From assembly GCF_000142805.1 (NCBI RefSeq), contig NC_013082.1, forward strand, positions 930,001-994,000: 64,000 bases of DNA, read 5' to 3'. The position numbers were made by a program, and so were the translations under genes. This stretch comes from Lachancea thermotolerans CBS 6340. Lineage: Eukaryota > Ascomycota > Saccharomycetes > Saccharomycetales > Saccharomycetaceae. The notes beneath the pieces are model-generated. The model had not been told where the DNA came from and searched no databases. It saw nothing but the letters and a program-made list of their open reading frames with translations. Shown here one piece after another: positions 39,077 to 48,905 of this stretch (positions are counted from its first letter, which is position 1; the number at the start of each line of letters is the position of its first letter).

Positions 39077-40063
39077 ATGGATCAGAACGAAGACCTCAAG
39101 CTTCTATATACAGATACGCAGCATTTCAATGACGTACTGATTTCTTCGTTTCTCTTCAAGAAGTCCTCATCTAGTGCAGCTACTAACAAGCTCGCAAGCG
39201 ATCACAAGCAATCCGCGCCAGGCACAAGTTCTCCAGATATTGGGGGCTCGCATCATTGGTTCATGCGAGGTGGGTTTCACAAATACTGGTGCGTCCTTAG
39301 AAGAGGGCAGTTCAGCTACTACAAAGACAAGAATGAAAGGAAGCCCGTAGACGTCATCCCAGCCGACCAAGTCCTTGACTTCCGAGTTCGAATGGACGAA
39401 TACAGGTTAGATTTCTACACAAAGCAGAAAACTATCTCGTTTGGGTCGGAGTCACAAGAAGTTCTCCGAGGCTGGGATGCGGCTCTGCAGGAGTTCGTCT
39501 CAGATAGACGAAGGTCGTCATTACCAATGAGAATATACGATTCTGGAAATGATGAGAACGATAATGAATGCATATGTGAAGATGACGATGATGATTTTGA
39601 GATATTGTCAGAAGCCCAGCCTCAGGACCCAGAAAAGGAGCGCGACCGTAACGTTTGGTCATCCTTTAAAGTGCCTGATGAGGACCGGGAATTTTACGCA
39701 ATTTACAATCCAGAGCAGCCAAAACGCGTAATTCAGACTGGAACTCTACTCTGCCGGGTGAAGAAGAGACTTGGGAGGAAGACTTGGAAAAGAGTCAATG
39801 CCGTTCTAGAAAATACCAGTTTACTTATTGAATCGGTATCCTCTGGGAGACTGTACAAAAAGATTGATTTGAATGGAGTTGTAGACTGCGTTGAGGACGA
39901 AAAATCGCGGTATGATACAGGGTTTGCCGTTATCACCTACGATGAGCGCACGAAGTTTCGTGCTCCTAGTGAACAAGACACAATTGAATGGATCATGAAC
40001 CTGAAAAGTTGTGTATTGGTAAGAAAAAAGTTGGAGGAACTTAAGAGTTTGTGCGAGGCTTGA
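39077..40063 (+). CDS. OPY1: Opy1, double PH-domain PI(4,5)P2 sensor
   Basis: 328 residues from ATG 39077, the same length as S. cerevisiae Opy1 (YBR129C); a TTG nine codons earlier is ignored. Two PH domains: about 60-155 (HKYWCVLRRGQFSYYKDKNE ... WDAALQEFV) and about 220-325 (VIQTGTLLCRVKKRLGRKTW ... TIEWIMNLKSCV), joined by an acidic linker with a DDDDD run. Opy1 in S. cerevisiae senses PI(4,5)P2 and restrains the kinase Mss4 at the plasma membrane. The TACTAAC inside its coding region near 39180 has no upstream GTATGT and is not read as an intron. Confidence 0.9.
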   Translation: MDQNEDLKLLYTDTQHFNDVLISSFLFKKSSSSAATNKLASDHKQSAPGTSSPDIGGSHHWFMRGGFHKYWCVLRRGQFSYYKDKNERKPVDVIPADQVLDFRVRMDEYRLDFYTKQKTISFGSESQEVLRGWDAALQEFVSDRRRSSLPMRIYDSGNDENDNECICEDDDDDFEILSEAQPQDPEKERDRNVWSSFKVPDEDREFYAIYNPEQPKRVIQTGTLLCRVKKRLGRKTWKRVNAVLENTSLLIESVSSGRLYKKIDLNGVVDCVEDEKSRYDTGFAVITYDERTKFRAPSEQDTIEWIMNLKSCVLVRKKLEELKSLCEA

Positions 40064-40204
40064 TAGCACCAGTTATTGGGTGCTAAGTCTCTATATAAAA
40101 TGTCTGTAACAATATGGCTTTAGCATTAAAGAACCCGCTGCCGAAAAACTTTGAAATGATTAAATTCGGAGCATTCTTAAAGATGAATACGGTGCCGCTA
40201 GACT

Positions 40205-41455
40205 ATGCAAGGTCATCAACCAGCAGCGTATACGCTTCGTAAGCATGAAACAGAGGTTACGTGCTTGAAAGTGGTTAGTTGGGAACCTTACCCAGTTCTT
40301 GCATCAGGGGACGCAAAGGGCGAATTGTACTTATGGAATCTAGTTACCAGAAGACCATTCGCGGGCTACAAACTTGAAACGAAAGCCCAAATCATCTATA
40401 TTAAGTGGTTAAACAACTATTTGATTGTTCTCTCAAAGGATCATACGCTCAGGTTTTTACAGTTGCATAACGAGACCGCTGTAGCTATAAGAGGCTGGGC
40501 TGGAAACCAATTTGAATTGCAGAGCTTCAAAATAGTATACGAAGTTCCCGTGAATACTCTGAACTTCGCCAACGTGGTTGTCACACATATGAGAGAGAGC
40601 CAGTATCGCCTCTGGTGCTGCAACACCATGGACTCGGAGTCGATAGATGTCTACGAGTTTGATGTGAAGGAGCAGCGCTCGTTGAGAAGGCTGGTCAGTG
40701 GGATCAATCTCTACAAGGCCATCATAAAAGCGGGAAACTGGAGCACCGGCGAATCCTTGGACAAAACGGGGATTGTAATGTGCTTTCTCGAGCATAACGG
40801 TGTAGTTTATCTCGGCTATGAGTGTGGTTTTGTCCTCGGCCTTCAGCTAGTTGAACGCAGCGGTGAGAATCCAACTATTGTGGTAAGTTATGTGTCTTCT
40901 GTGCACTACCCCGAGCCCGTTCTTTCGTTGTGCTATAATGAGCGCGAAGAAGTTATTTTGAGTTCCTCTACAAATGATGCTATTGGCGTACACGCACTTC
41001 AAGCTCACTCAGTCAATGTGAGCGAGTCGGAAATAGCTTTTTTCAGTATTGAAGAGGGCATCGCAATTAAAAGAGATCTCACTTTGATCAATAAATCTAT
41101 TCACTTGCCTACTAGTAAAATTGGGCATCTTGGATGTGTTGATGGTAGGTTAATTGCAGTTGATTGGAGCGGGCGGACCCTGGTCTGTGAAAAAGATGAA
41201 ACAAAGTTTTGCTTTTCCAAGCAACGCAGTAATGTCTTGGTTGATGAGTCAAGCGCGGGAACATTCGATCAGGGAAAAGCACCCAGGTGTCACATTAAGG
41301 CCACCAGCATGGCTTGTATTGGAAAACAGACCCTAAGAGAACTGCGAGGCATACGCAGAGGCGAAAAAAGGCGCACAGAACTATGTGCTAATCGCAGCTG
41401 GTGTTTTACGGGATATGAAGATGGAAGCGTTATAATGCAAAGTTTTGAAACTTGA
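40205..41455 (+). CDS. ASA1: Asa1, WD40 subunit of the ASTRA/TTT chaperone system
   Basis: 416 residues (S. cerevisiae Asa1, YPR085C, 443). WD40-like blades are visible: CLKVVSWEPYPVLASGDAKG then ELYLWNL; IIYIKWLNNYLIVLSKDHTL; a final WCFTGYEDGSVIMQSF. The protein would form a seven-bladed propeller. Asa1 works with Tra1, Rvb1/2, Tel2, Tti1 and Tti2 in assembly of PIK-related kinases; MEC1, a client of that system, lies elsewhere in this window by chance of synteny. It converges with the YPR084W ortholog. The gene-order argument is as strong as the sequence argument. Confidence 0.75.
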   Translation: MQGHQPAAYTLRKHETEVTCLKVVSWEPYPVLASGDAKGELYLWNLVTRRPFAGYKLETKAQIIYIKWLNNYLIVLSKDHTLRFLQLHNETAVAIRGWAGNQFELQSFKIVYEVPVNTLNFANVVVTHMRESQYRLWCCNTMDSESIDVYEFDVKEQRSLRRLVSGINLYKAIIKAGNWSTGESLDKTGIVMCFLEHNGVVYLGYECGFVLGLQLVERSGENPTIVVSYVSSVHYPEPVLSLCYNEREEVILSSSTNDAIGVHALQAHSVNVSESEIAFFSIEEGIAIKRDLTLINKSIHLPTSKIGHLGCVDGRLIAVDWSGRTLVCEKDETKFCFSKQRSNVLVDESSAGTFDQGKAPRCHIKATSMACIGKQTLRELRGIRRGEKRRTELCANRSWCFTGYEDGSVIMQSFET

Positions 41456-41533
41456 TGCAGAATTTCCTGCTGAATTATACTTAAGTCTTGTTATGAAGCT
41501 TGTGCATTATAAGTTGCAGGGAGCTATTGCCAT

Positions 41534-42919
41534 TCATCTCGCTTTGCTCTTGCCTTTGCCCATCATTTTGATGATGTTTTCCCTTTCTGCGGCTTCTCTC
41601 AGTATCAGGCCTAGAGCGACGTCAACGTTGTAGTCGTCGACTGTATCAACACCCACAAAAGTGCATCCCCATTGTATTGCTAACTCTTTGCCACGCTCGA
41701 TTAACAAAGGGCTCGCCAACTGATCGAGAACATGTGTGCATATTATAATGCAGGGTGGCGGAGAGTCAGGTGAGGATGCGTCCCACGTCAAAGCATTTGG
41801 CTTTGTGTGGAAACTACGTAGCTGCTTCAGCTTTTCGTTCCTAGCGTTCTGGTTTTTCCACATTTGCTTGAAACTGTACATTAACGAGTACACGTCGCCT
41901 TCTTTCCCCTGAGACCACCGATCTTGGTAATCGCGGAACTCAGACCAAGCATCCAGGATACAGTTGCGTATAGTTGTAAGGAGTGACAGCCCGCCGTCGA
42001 CTTCTCGCCCTATTGCGCTTGTTGCACTTGATGATGAAGTTACAGATCTGAGCGAAGAGCTATCCGGGTCCTGGGTTGGATTCGACGCTGGCTTCTCCTG
42101 GCAGGTACTATCATAACCTGGTGGTAGCGCTCCCTTGTTGAGTTCTGGGACAGCGCTGTATACGAATATGTATCCGTTAATCTTACCATTCAGTTCTGAT
42201 GCTCCTGATGCCACCAAAAGACTTGTAGTAGATACCGGCCTCCGCGGTTCGTTTGCAAGCCCTTTCAAAACGTCTTTGTCGAGGTTACGGAACATCGAAA
42301 CTTCCAGGAAGGGCACTACCATATCTGGTTTGAAACCGGGTGTATCCACAACGTCAACAGTCACTGGCTTAATATTGGGAGGCTTGTAACCGCTAGGAAC
42401 TGGGCAAAGGTCCTTAGAGGCAGACATGTCTGCGTGTAACTGGGTCCTGAGAATGTTTGTATCGGAGTTGGTTAACGTAGTTTTGGACTGGTCCAAAGAT
42501 CCACCATTCTCGGGTAAGTCCTGATACGTGTAAAACCTGTTGCTTGCCGTTGAGACCCGACTCTCAAGCTTTGGTGTGGGTTGTCGCGCCAATGCCTTGG
42601 CTTCGGTCCATTCTTGGGCAAAAGCCTGAAATAGCACAGGCGACAACAATATATGTGGAGTTATTTGCGGCGATTTGAAAAACGACCTGTCCGACTTGCC
42701 ACTCTGTAGTAGCCTTCGCTTGTGCGGCTGTTCATCCATGATGGTTTTGGCCAACACGTTTTCAGGTTCAAAAGTGAACAGCCAGTTATTCTGTTTGCGA
42801 GTTGGGTAGTGGACTTCGTGAACCATGTCGACTGTCAACCTCGACACGAGCGAGGACTTGCCCGTCCCGCAACCACCAAGTACCGCTAGCTTAAACGGCT
42901 CATCTTTCAGATTCTTCAT
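41534..42919 (-). CDS. Putative P-loop GTPase-like protein, YPR084W ortholog
   Basis: 461 residues (YPR084W about 456). Directly after the start is a Walker A motif: KLAVLGGCGTGKSSLVSRL. A DTPG motif (VDVVDTPGFKPDMVVPFLE) lies near residue 190 as expected for G3 of small GTPases. A G4-like motif is altered: IIICTHVLDQL near 390 in place of NKxD. Between these are long low-complexity insertions. The layout resembles a Ras-like fold stretched by inserts; the S. cerevisiae protein has no well-established role. Convergent with ASA1, divergent from ATG14 across 311 bp. Confidence 0.7.
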   Translation of the reverse strand: MKNLKDEPFKLAVLGGCGTGKSSLVSRLTVDMVHEVHYPTRKQNNWLFTFEPENVLAKTIMDEQPHKRRLLQSGKSDRSFFKSPQITPHILLSPVLFQAFAQEWTEAKALARQPTPKLESRVSTASNRFYTYQDLPENGGSLDQSKTTLTNSDTNILRTQLHADMSASKDLCPVPSGYKPPNIKPVTVDVVDTPGFKPDMVVPFLEVSMFRNLDKDVLKGLANEPRRPVSTTSLLVASGASELNGKINGYIFVYSAVPELNKGALPPGYDSTCQEKPASNPTQDPDSSSLRSVTSSSSATSAIGREVDGGLSLLTTIRNCILDAWSEFRDYQDRWSQGKEGDVYSLMYSFKQMWKNQNARNEKLKQLRSFHTKPNALTWDASSPDSPPPCIIICTHVLDQLASPLLIERGKELAIQWGCTFVGVDTVDDYNVDVALGLILREAAERENIIKMMGKGKSKAR

Positions 42920-43230
42920 ATTCCTCGCACTCGAAGCTCACCTGAGATGAGTTAGATTGTACCGCTTGTATTTGCTTGCCATAAATCAATATATTGGTCA
43001 GATGAGATGAGATGTGACAGTCTTATTTTTCTAATGATTACGGAAAGACAAACTCTCAGGCCATCGTATATCACAAAGGGAACGCTCCGCAATAGCCCTA
43101 TCGCGATTTTAATAACTCAACATCGCGCCTGAGGGAAGCACTTTGCATGTAAAAGGCATTAGAAGGTTGGTCTGCTCAAACTTATGAAAATAGCGCATTT
43201 ATCAAGGTTCAACGATAAGAGATAGTCAGT
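42920..43230. other. Divergent YPR084W-ATG14 promoter region
   Basis: 311 bp. A GATGAGATGAGATG tract near 43001-43014 is the only low-complexity feature. I see no gene or named motif. Confidence 0.5.
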
Positions 43231-44205
43231 ATGGCGTTAAAGTGTTGCACTTGTCATAGACAGAGCAAGGTCATGTATTGCTCACACTGCATAAATACGA
43301 GCCCGCGTCTGTTGTTGAGATACAAAATGGAACTTTACCAGGTAACCGCTGCTCGCGAAGAGCTGCGCGCGCAGGTGGACGAAATTTTAAGGGACGCCAT
43401 GAATGGCGATGAGCAACCTAGCGATGTACTAGGCAAGCATCTAGCAATGCTTAGGAAAACTCATCTTAAGAGGAGGACTAACAAAATTCGCAGTAAACTG
43501 CAGCAACTTCAGGAAGTTGTTCAGGTTAAGCGCGAGAGGGTACGAACGTTAAAGGCGCAAATGAATCAGCCTAACCCTCGCGTTGCGCACAGCGTTGAAA
43601 CTGACGAAAAGATAGCTCAGTTCCGCAGCTCACAGCAGAAACTGACGATGCTTCAACGGGTACTCGAAAGCTCGAAGGCGCTCAAGTTTCAGGCCCTCGC
43701 GCATCTCTTCTTGATCCGTCAAAGAGAGCATCCGGAATTCCCCTTCACTATAAGCTTTCAACCGATAGTGAATGTTCAAAACCTCTGTCATCTCCCACAA
43801 AACGTTGTAGAATGCTCCCTGCGATCCATGTGGGATTTCCTCCTGCTAGCCGGGCGGGTACTGCTGATAGAGCTCCCGCTCCAAAAGCCCGCAAAAGACG
43901 TTCTTGATAGCCTCACGGGCATTGTGCTTAATCTTTTAGTATTTCTTCAAAGTTTAGAGCTGGTCCCTCAAAAGTTTTGCGGTGATAGGGGCTACCTACG
44001 CAGCTTGCTCCGGAACTACGATGTGGATAGGCTGTTCTACTACATGGTGATGAACAGGGACATTGAACTACTCGACACAGGTGAGTTGCATAGCGCAGTG
44101 AACTACGACGTTTGCCATGCAGAGCTGCAAGCCATGTTCCAGGGTTCCAGTGAGCTGAGCGTGCTCAACAAATCTATTGATGACAAGTGGTTCCTCGTCG
44201 GGTGA
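43231..44205 (+). CDS. ATG14: Atg14, autophagy-specific subunit of PI3-kinase complex I
   Basis: 324 residues (S. cerevisiae Atg14, YBR128C, 344). The N-terminus has the paired cysteines CCTC and CSHC (residues 5-8 and 17-20) followed by INTSPRLLLRYKMEL, as in S. cerevisiae. Coiled coils span about 35-155. The C-terminal domain ends DKWFLVG, matching the conserved end. Atg14 directs Vps34-Vps15-Atg6 to the phagophore assembly site. Confidence 0.93.
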   Translation: MALKCCTCHRQSKVMYCSHCINTSPRLLLRYKMELYQVTAAREELRAQVDEILRDAMNGDEQPSDVLGKHLAMLRKTHLKRRTNKIRSKLQQLQEVVQVKRERVRTLKAQMNQPNPRVAHSVETDEKIAQFRSSQQKLTMLQRVLESSKALKFQALAHLFLIRQREHPEFPFTISFQPIVNVQNLCHLPQNVVECSLRSMWDFLLLAGRVLLIELPLQKPAKDVLDSLTGIVLNLLVFLQSLELVPQKFCGDRGYLRSLLRNYDVDRLFYYMVMNRDIELLDTGELHSAVNYDVCHAELQAMFQGSSELSVLNKSIDDKWFLVG

Positions 44206-44709
44206 TGGCACAGAAGAAAGAAAAGTTCGGCACCTCAGGTTTCGGACGCCCAAACTCGGAGGCAAGGAGGCTGAATGGCACATCAGCCATTTCCAGTGGT
44301 CTCCAGGAGCGCTGGCGCGCTTTTTTACTTACTTATTCGAACTCCGGTCCCTCCATCGCACATAATATTGTCGCTTCCTAAGCCGTCAAAATTTTTAAAA
44401 ATCTACACAAAAGTTCAGTTTTGATCTGCTTCAACTTCTTAAGCCGGTCTTGGTGCTAAAGGGGAACAAGCTAATAGACACTCGGCCCCCCACGCGCTCC
44501 TTTAATGACTTTATACTCTGTTAATATATTCTTATCTAGCTGTCGTTAAGATTCTTCTTTTATTACCCGGCTATGGCTACCGTCCAGTTTTTCATCAGGC
44601 AACAATTAAACCCAGTCAACTTCTTCAAGTAAGAAACCCTTCCCCTTTAGCCAAGTAAGGAGATATCACCAGGAAGAAGGACCAAGTGGATCACCAGGGC
44701 GCTAAAGAG
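44206..44709. other. VMA2 upstream region
   Basis: 504 bp between ATG14 and VMA2. TTAATATATT lies at 44521-44530, about 190 bp before the VMA2 start. A 19-codon upstream ORF is listed separately. Nothing else was recognised. Confidence 0.5.
44573..44632 (+). other. Possible upstream ORF in the VMA2 leader
   Basis: ATG to TAA, 19 codons (MATVQFFIRQQLNPVNFFK), ending 77 nt before the VMA2 ATG. Whether it is in the mRNA depends on the transcription start, which cannot be seen. If it is, it could dampen VMA2 translation. Confidence 0.35.
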
Positions 44710-46245
44710 ATGCTATCAGACAAGGAACTTTACGAGTTGAACAAGAAGGCCGTGAGCGAGGGCTTTAAAATCAAGCCCAGACTCAACTACAACACCGTTG
44801 GGGGAGTGAACGGACCTTTGGTTATCCTCGAAAAAGTGAAGTTTCCTCGTTACAACGAAATTGTGAACCTGACGCTTCCAGATGGCACTGTCAGACAAGG
44901 CCAAGTTTTGGAAGTCAGAGGCGACCGTGCTATTGTGCAAGTCTTCGAGGGTACCTCTGGTATCGACGTTAAGAAAACAACCGTTGAATTCACCGGTGAG
45001 AACTTGAGAATCCCCGTCTCTGAAGACACCTTGGGCCGTATTTTTGATGGTTCTGGTAGACCTATTGACAACGGTCCGAAGGTCTTTGCCGAGGACTACC
45101 TGGACATTAACGGGTCGCCAATCAACCCTTACGCGCGTATCTACCCCGAGGAAATGATTTCCACGGGTGTGTCGGCTATTGACACCATGAACTCGATTGC
45201 CAGAGGACAGAAGATTCCTATTTTCTCCGCTTCTGGTCTTCCTCACAACGAAATTGCCGCTCAGATTTGCAGACAAGCCGGCCTTGTTAGACCTACTAAA
45301 GATGTTCACGATGGTCACGAAGAGAACTTCTCCATTGTGTTTGCTGCTATGGGTGTGAATTTGGAAACTGCTAGATTTTTCAAACAGGACTTCGAAGAGA
45401 ATGGTTCTTTGGAGAGAACTTCTCTATTCTTGAACTTGGCCAATGACCCTACTATTGAGAGAATCATCACTCCAAGATTGGCTTTGACCACTGCTGAGTA
45501 CTTGGCGTACCAGACTGAGCGTCACGTTCTGACTATTTTGACCGATATGTCCTCTTACGCTGACGCTTTGAGAGAAGTCTCCGCTGCTAGAGAGGAAGTG
45601 CCAGGTAGAAGAGGTTACCCAGGTTACATGTACACTGACTTGTCCACCATCTACGAGAGAGCTGGTAGAGTTGAGGGCCGTAATGGTTCTATCACCCAAA
45701 TACCTATCTTGACCATGCCTAACGATGACATTACTCACCCAATTCCTGACTTGACTGGTTACATTACTGAGGGTCAAATTTCTGTGGATCGTCAACTGTA
45801 CAACAAGGGTGTCTACCCACCAATCAACGTTCTACCTTCGCTTTCCAGATTAATGAAGTCTGCTATCGGTGAAGGCATGACCAGAAAGGATCATGGTGAT
45901 GTTTCCAACCAGCTTTACGCGAAGTACGCCATTGGTAGAGACGCGGCCGCTATGAAGGCTGTTGTTGGTGAGGAAGCCCTTTCTATTGAAGACAAGCTCT
46001 CTTTGGAGTTCTTGGAAAAGTTCGAGAAGACCTTTATCAGCCAAGGTGCTTACGAGAACAGAACTATTTTCGAAAGTTTGGACCAGGCTTGGTCTTTGCT
46101 AAGAATCTATCCAAAGGAGATGTTGAACAGAATTTCTCCTAAGATCTTGGACGAGTTTTACGATAGAGCCAGAGATGAGGACGACGAAGACGAGCAAGAT
46201 GCTGATGAGCAAGACAAGAAGCCTCAGGAGGAATCTTTGATTTGA
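44710..46245 (+). CDS. VMA2: V-type ATPase subunit B
   Basis: 511 residues from ATG 44710, giving [15 protein letters not shown], which aligns with the S. cerevisiae start; the frame opens at a GTG eight codons upstream, which I reject. Sequence is nearly identical to S. cerevisiae Vma2 (YBR127C, 517) through the beta-barrel (about 20-90), the nucleotide-binding-like core ([19 protein letters not shown]) and the helical C-terminus. The acidic tail [16 protein letters not shown] is family-like. Subunit B alternates with catalytic Vma1 in the V1 hexamer that acidifies the vacuole. Codon use is strongly biased, as expected for high expression. Confidence 0.99.
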   Translation: MLSDKELYELNKKAVSEGFKIKPRLNYNTVGGVNGPLVILEKVKFPRYNEIVNLTLPDGTVRQGQVLEVRGDRAIVQVFEGTSGIDVKKTTVEFTGENLRIPVSEDTLGRIFDGSGRPIDNGPKVFAEDYLDINGSPINPYARIYPEEMISTGVSAIDTMNSIARGQKIPIFSASGLPHNEIAAQICRQAGLVRPTKDVHDGHEENFSIVFAAMGVNLETARFFKQDFEENGSLERTSLFLNLANDPTIERIITPRLALTTAEYLAYQTERHVLTILTDMSSYADALREVSAAREEVPGRRGYPGYMYTDLSTIYERAGRVEGRNGSITQIPILTMPNDDITHPIPDLTGYITEGQISVDRQLYNKGVYPPINVLPSLSRLMKSAIGEGMTRKDHGDVSNQLYAKYAIGRDAAAMKAVVGEEALSIEDKLSLEFLEKFEKTFISQGAYENRTIFESLDQAWSLLRIYPKEMLNRISPKILDEFYDRARDEDDEDEQDADEQDKKPQEESLI

Positions 46246-46481
46246 ACTGTGTAGTTCACCTGTCTAAAAACTAGTCACAGACATTGAGTTTATAAAGTAA
46301 TAAAAAACGTTTTCAATAGAGAACCCAAACACTACCAAACAATCTGGCCCAAGCATTACCTAAAAAGCGCGGCTTGCCAGTGTTTGATGCCTGTAGCTTT
46401 TCTCCTTGAATAATGCATAGAATATATAATTTCCTGAAATTACCATAACGCGTAAATACTGTAGAAGAGCATAGCCCACTT

Positions 46482-47978
46482 CTACTTCCTGTTCCCCAGC
46501 CCATATAGATTATTGAGTACACTGCTGCCAAAGCCCTGGACACTCCTCGGTTGGCGAAGGGAGGAAGGTTGCTGTTGCAGGCTGGAAAGCCTCAAAAAAT
46601 CACTTCCTATCAGATGCGAGCTCAGCTCTGACGATACTAGACGCGGGTGTGCGATAGGTGTGCACTTCTCTGGTGCATTCTCAGTACTTTTTTCTTCATC
46701 ATCGAAGGCCATGCTGCTACTGGTTGAGTACGTTGTGGCAGTCATATCATTCCCATATCTCGGCGACGAAGCTAGAAATAGGCTGGAGGAGGGAGAAAAC
46801 ATGGAGGAAGAAAGTGAGGGAGGGGGGGAACCGAACATGGATGTTTCGAGCTCCTCGGTTTTCGCCGCTCGCACGTTCTCTAGCTCTTGTTCCAACCTCT
46901 TGGCATTGTTGAACGCCTGTAGTAGATGAGGCAGTTCCTTTGTCAACGACGTTCGTTCCATCATCAAGGATATTCTAGAGGAGCTGGAGGTCTCCGACAT
47001 CCGTCTGTCGTGTGTTGGTTCCAGTTTTTCGGTAGTAAAGCTGCTGAATTCGTCACTGCCGCTTTCCTTTTCCTCGTTAACGGCATTGTCAACAAACTGT
47101 GCAATATCTCGTAGCTCTGCGGCCTCTTCGAAAATAGCCGACCTGCTTTCCGTCGTTGATGGCATGTCTGATTCTTGCTGATCTGTTTCCAGCAGCAGCC
47201 AGTTGAGGTTCATGGCGCCGTACATAGATTCAACGTCGAGGAAGACCTGGAGACACTCTTCGAAGAGCGTCTGATCGTTGCCTGACTCCGCGTCCTGGAG
47301 CTGTTGTAAGAGCACCTTGATGAAAGATCTGTAAGATACTATAGTTTCTTGTAGGTTACCGTAACCGCCCTGCGCTGTCGAGTTCATGAGCTCCAGCTCG
47401 CAATCTATGAGAAGCAGCTTGGACTTGATGAATAGCGCGGCCACGTTCCGTTTCAGTCCACGCATGACCCTGCCACAGAGAAACCACATCTCTAGGAGCA
47501 GACACGCAGAGTTCTCGACGCAGGCGGCAGGGTTCTCGTCTGATTTGGAGCGGATATGCTCGCCTATGTCTTCTAGGTCGAGTGAGAGCTGCTCCGTGGC
47601 TTTGGACAGCTTGCCGCACCGAGTGATCGTCTTTAGCGCCAATTCGCGGTAGAAGGTCTCCGCGTGGTCCAGCTTGGCCTCCTGGCTGCTTAGCGCACCG
47701 GTCTGAATGTCGAAGCGCACCAGAACGCTCTTGCCCAACGCCTGCAGGTCCCACGACTTCTGGATGAGGAATTTGAGTTTTATCACGTCGGTAAAGATGG
47801 AGAGCGCCTTCTCGCACTTTCGAAGGTTCGCGCTTTGCAGGTGTACCTTTTTCGGCGAGGCGCGCGTCTTGTGCGCGGCCTGCTCGTGCTTCTGCTCATC
47901 AATGAGCTGGGCCAGCGTTTCTGCGCTGACCTCTTTCTGGCCCTTGAAGTGCGAGATAATAGGATCTTCGTACTCCAT
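46482..47978 (-). CDS. MDM36: Mdm36, mitochondrial-cortex anchor subunit
   Basis: 498 residues (S. cerevisiae Mdm36, YPR083W, 579). Residues about 1-270 are helical (SANLRKCEKALSIFTDVIKL; SWDLQALGKSVLVRFDIQTG); the remainder is Ser-rich with a short coiled coil near 345-375. Mdm36 stabilises Num1 clusters that tether mitochondria to the plasma membrane. Orthology rests on position (between YPR082C and YPR084W after removing YBR genes), size and family resemblance. It converges with VMA2, 236 bp apart. Confidence 0.75.
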   Translation of the reverse strand: MEYEDPIISHFKGQKEVSAETLAQLIDEQKHEQAAHKTRASPKKVHLQSANLRKCEKALSIFTDVIKLKFLIQKSWDLQALGKSVLVRFDIQTGALSSQEAKLDHAETFYRELALKTITRCGKLSKATEQLSLDLEDIGEHIRSKSDENPAACVENSACLLLEMWFLCGRVMRGLKRNVAALFIKSKLLLIDCELELMNSTAQGGYGNLQETIVSYRSFIKVLLQQLQDAESGNDQTLFEECLQVFLDVESMYGAMNLNWLLLETDQQESDMPSTTESRSAIFEEAAELRDIAQFVDNAVNEEKESGSDEFSSFTTEKLEPTHDRRMSETSSSSRISLMMERTSLTKELPHLLQAFNNAKRLEQELENVRAAKTEELETSMFGSPPPSLSSSMFSPSSSLFLASSPRYGNDMTATTYSTSSSMAFDDEEKSTENAPEKCTPIAHPRLVSSELSSHLIGSDFLRLSSLQQQPSSLRQPRSVQGFGSSVLNNLYGLGNRK

Positions 47979-48905
47979 TCTGTGAGCACGGCCGCGACGT
48001 CAGTATGCCAAGCCAGTTGGACACCGATCTACCGAGAGTATGTTGTGGAGTTTCCGAGGCGGGCCCGGTGCGGGATGAGTACTTGCAAGTTTCTTGTCCT
48101 GGAATACACATCACGTGATCTTCAATTAATCGCAAGTCAAAAGCCGGGACTGTGTCTAATGCGCGAGCCGACCCGATGATATTTCGCCGACTTACGGGCA
48201 GCCCGTTACTTGAGCCCAGAGCCTCTCAAGAGCTCTCTCTACCCCGCTAGCTCGCTGCGTCGCCCTTCTTTCCCGGCGTATCAAATTTCAGAAATCAACA
48301 CCTATACAATCTACGGTTCGAAGATAAACAAAATATATGAAGGACCCTGCTGAGTGCCGTTTGCGAGTCTATGACTTCCATTCTGCAATACTGCGAGGCG
48401 AGCTTCCAAATTACGCTTTCATAGGAAATTTTGCTGCGCCTATTCAAGGCCACCATGCCCAGAAGCCGCGTCCGTCGCAGTGCCTTGGAAGCATAATAAT
48501 TGCCCGTCTATCTACCGCCAGCGCAACTATTAAATCTCAATCGAGATCTACCGAAACACTCCGCAGATTTTTCGAAGTCCGCGGAGCCTGAGAAGTTCTT
48601 GAACACGGCACATCACCGCATTCGCGTCTCCTAAAACGTGCTTTCAACGCTTCCGCAAAGATGCAGCGGTCAAAACAGACCCCGAAGCTGCTGCGTGGCT
48701 AGCAAAGTTTTGGGAACATCGGCTGGTAGGCAGAGAGCAATAACGAGGGCTTCTAGTGGCCGTGTCGTTCAAAGAATGCGATGGCCCTTATGTACACGTG
48801 ATCTGGTGAGAGTTTTCTCAAGATAAAGGGGGGTTTGCTTTAGACTTAGCACTCGATCGAACTCTCGACATAACCAGTTCCAAGATCCAACTAGAGTGTA
48901 GCAAG
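47979..48905. promoter_or_regulatory. Divergent MDM36-TPS1 control region
   Basis: 927 bp. CACGTG boxes lie at 48112-48117 (ATCACGTGAT) and 48795-48800. An AGGGG stress-response element core is at 48827-48831, 75 bp before the TPS1 ATG; Msn2/4 control of TPS1 is known in S. cerevisiae. An 84-codon ATG frame at 48337-48591 has no recognisable features and I do not call it. Confidence 0.5.

Noticed and set aside
39178-39188. TACTAAC inside OPY1
   Set aside because: No GTATGT-like 5' splice site upstream in the gene, and the reading frame and length agree with the intron-free S. cerevisiae protein.
44686-44709. VMA2 N-terminal extension starting at GTG
   Set aside because: The peptide does not align with Vma2, and the ATG at 44710 gives the conserved start. 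The same reasoning applies to TTG/GTG extensions of SYT1, the YGR079W-position gene, NVJ2, CKS1, YPR089W, SHE3, OPY1, PTC4, MRPL36 and MUD1.
48337-48591. 84-codon ATG frame upstream of TPS1
   Set aside because: No domain, no conservation known, and it lies in the divergent promoter of MDM36 and TPS1.
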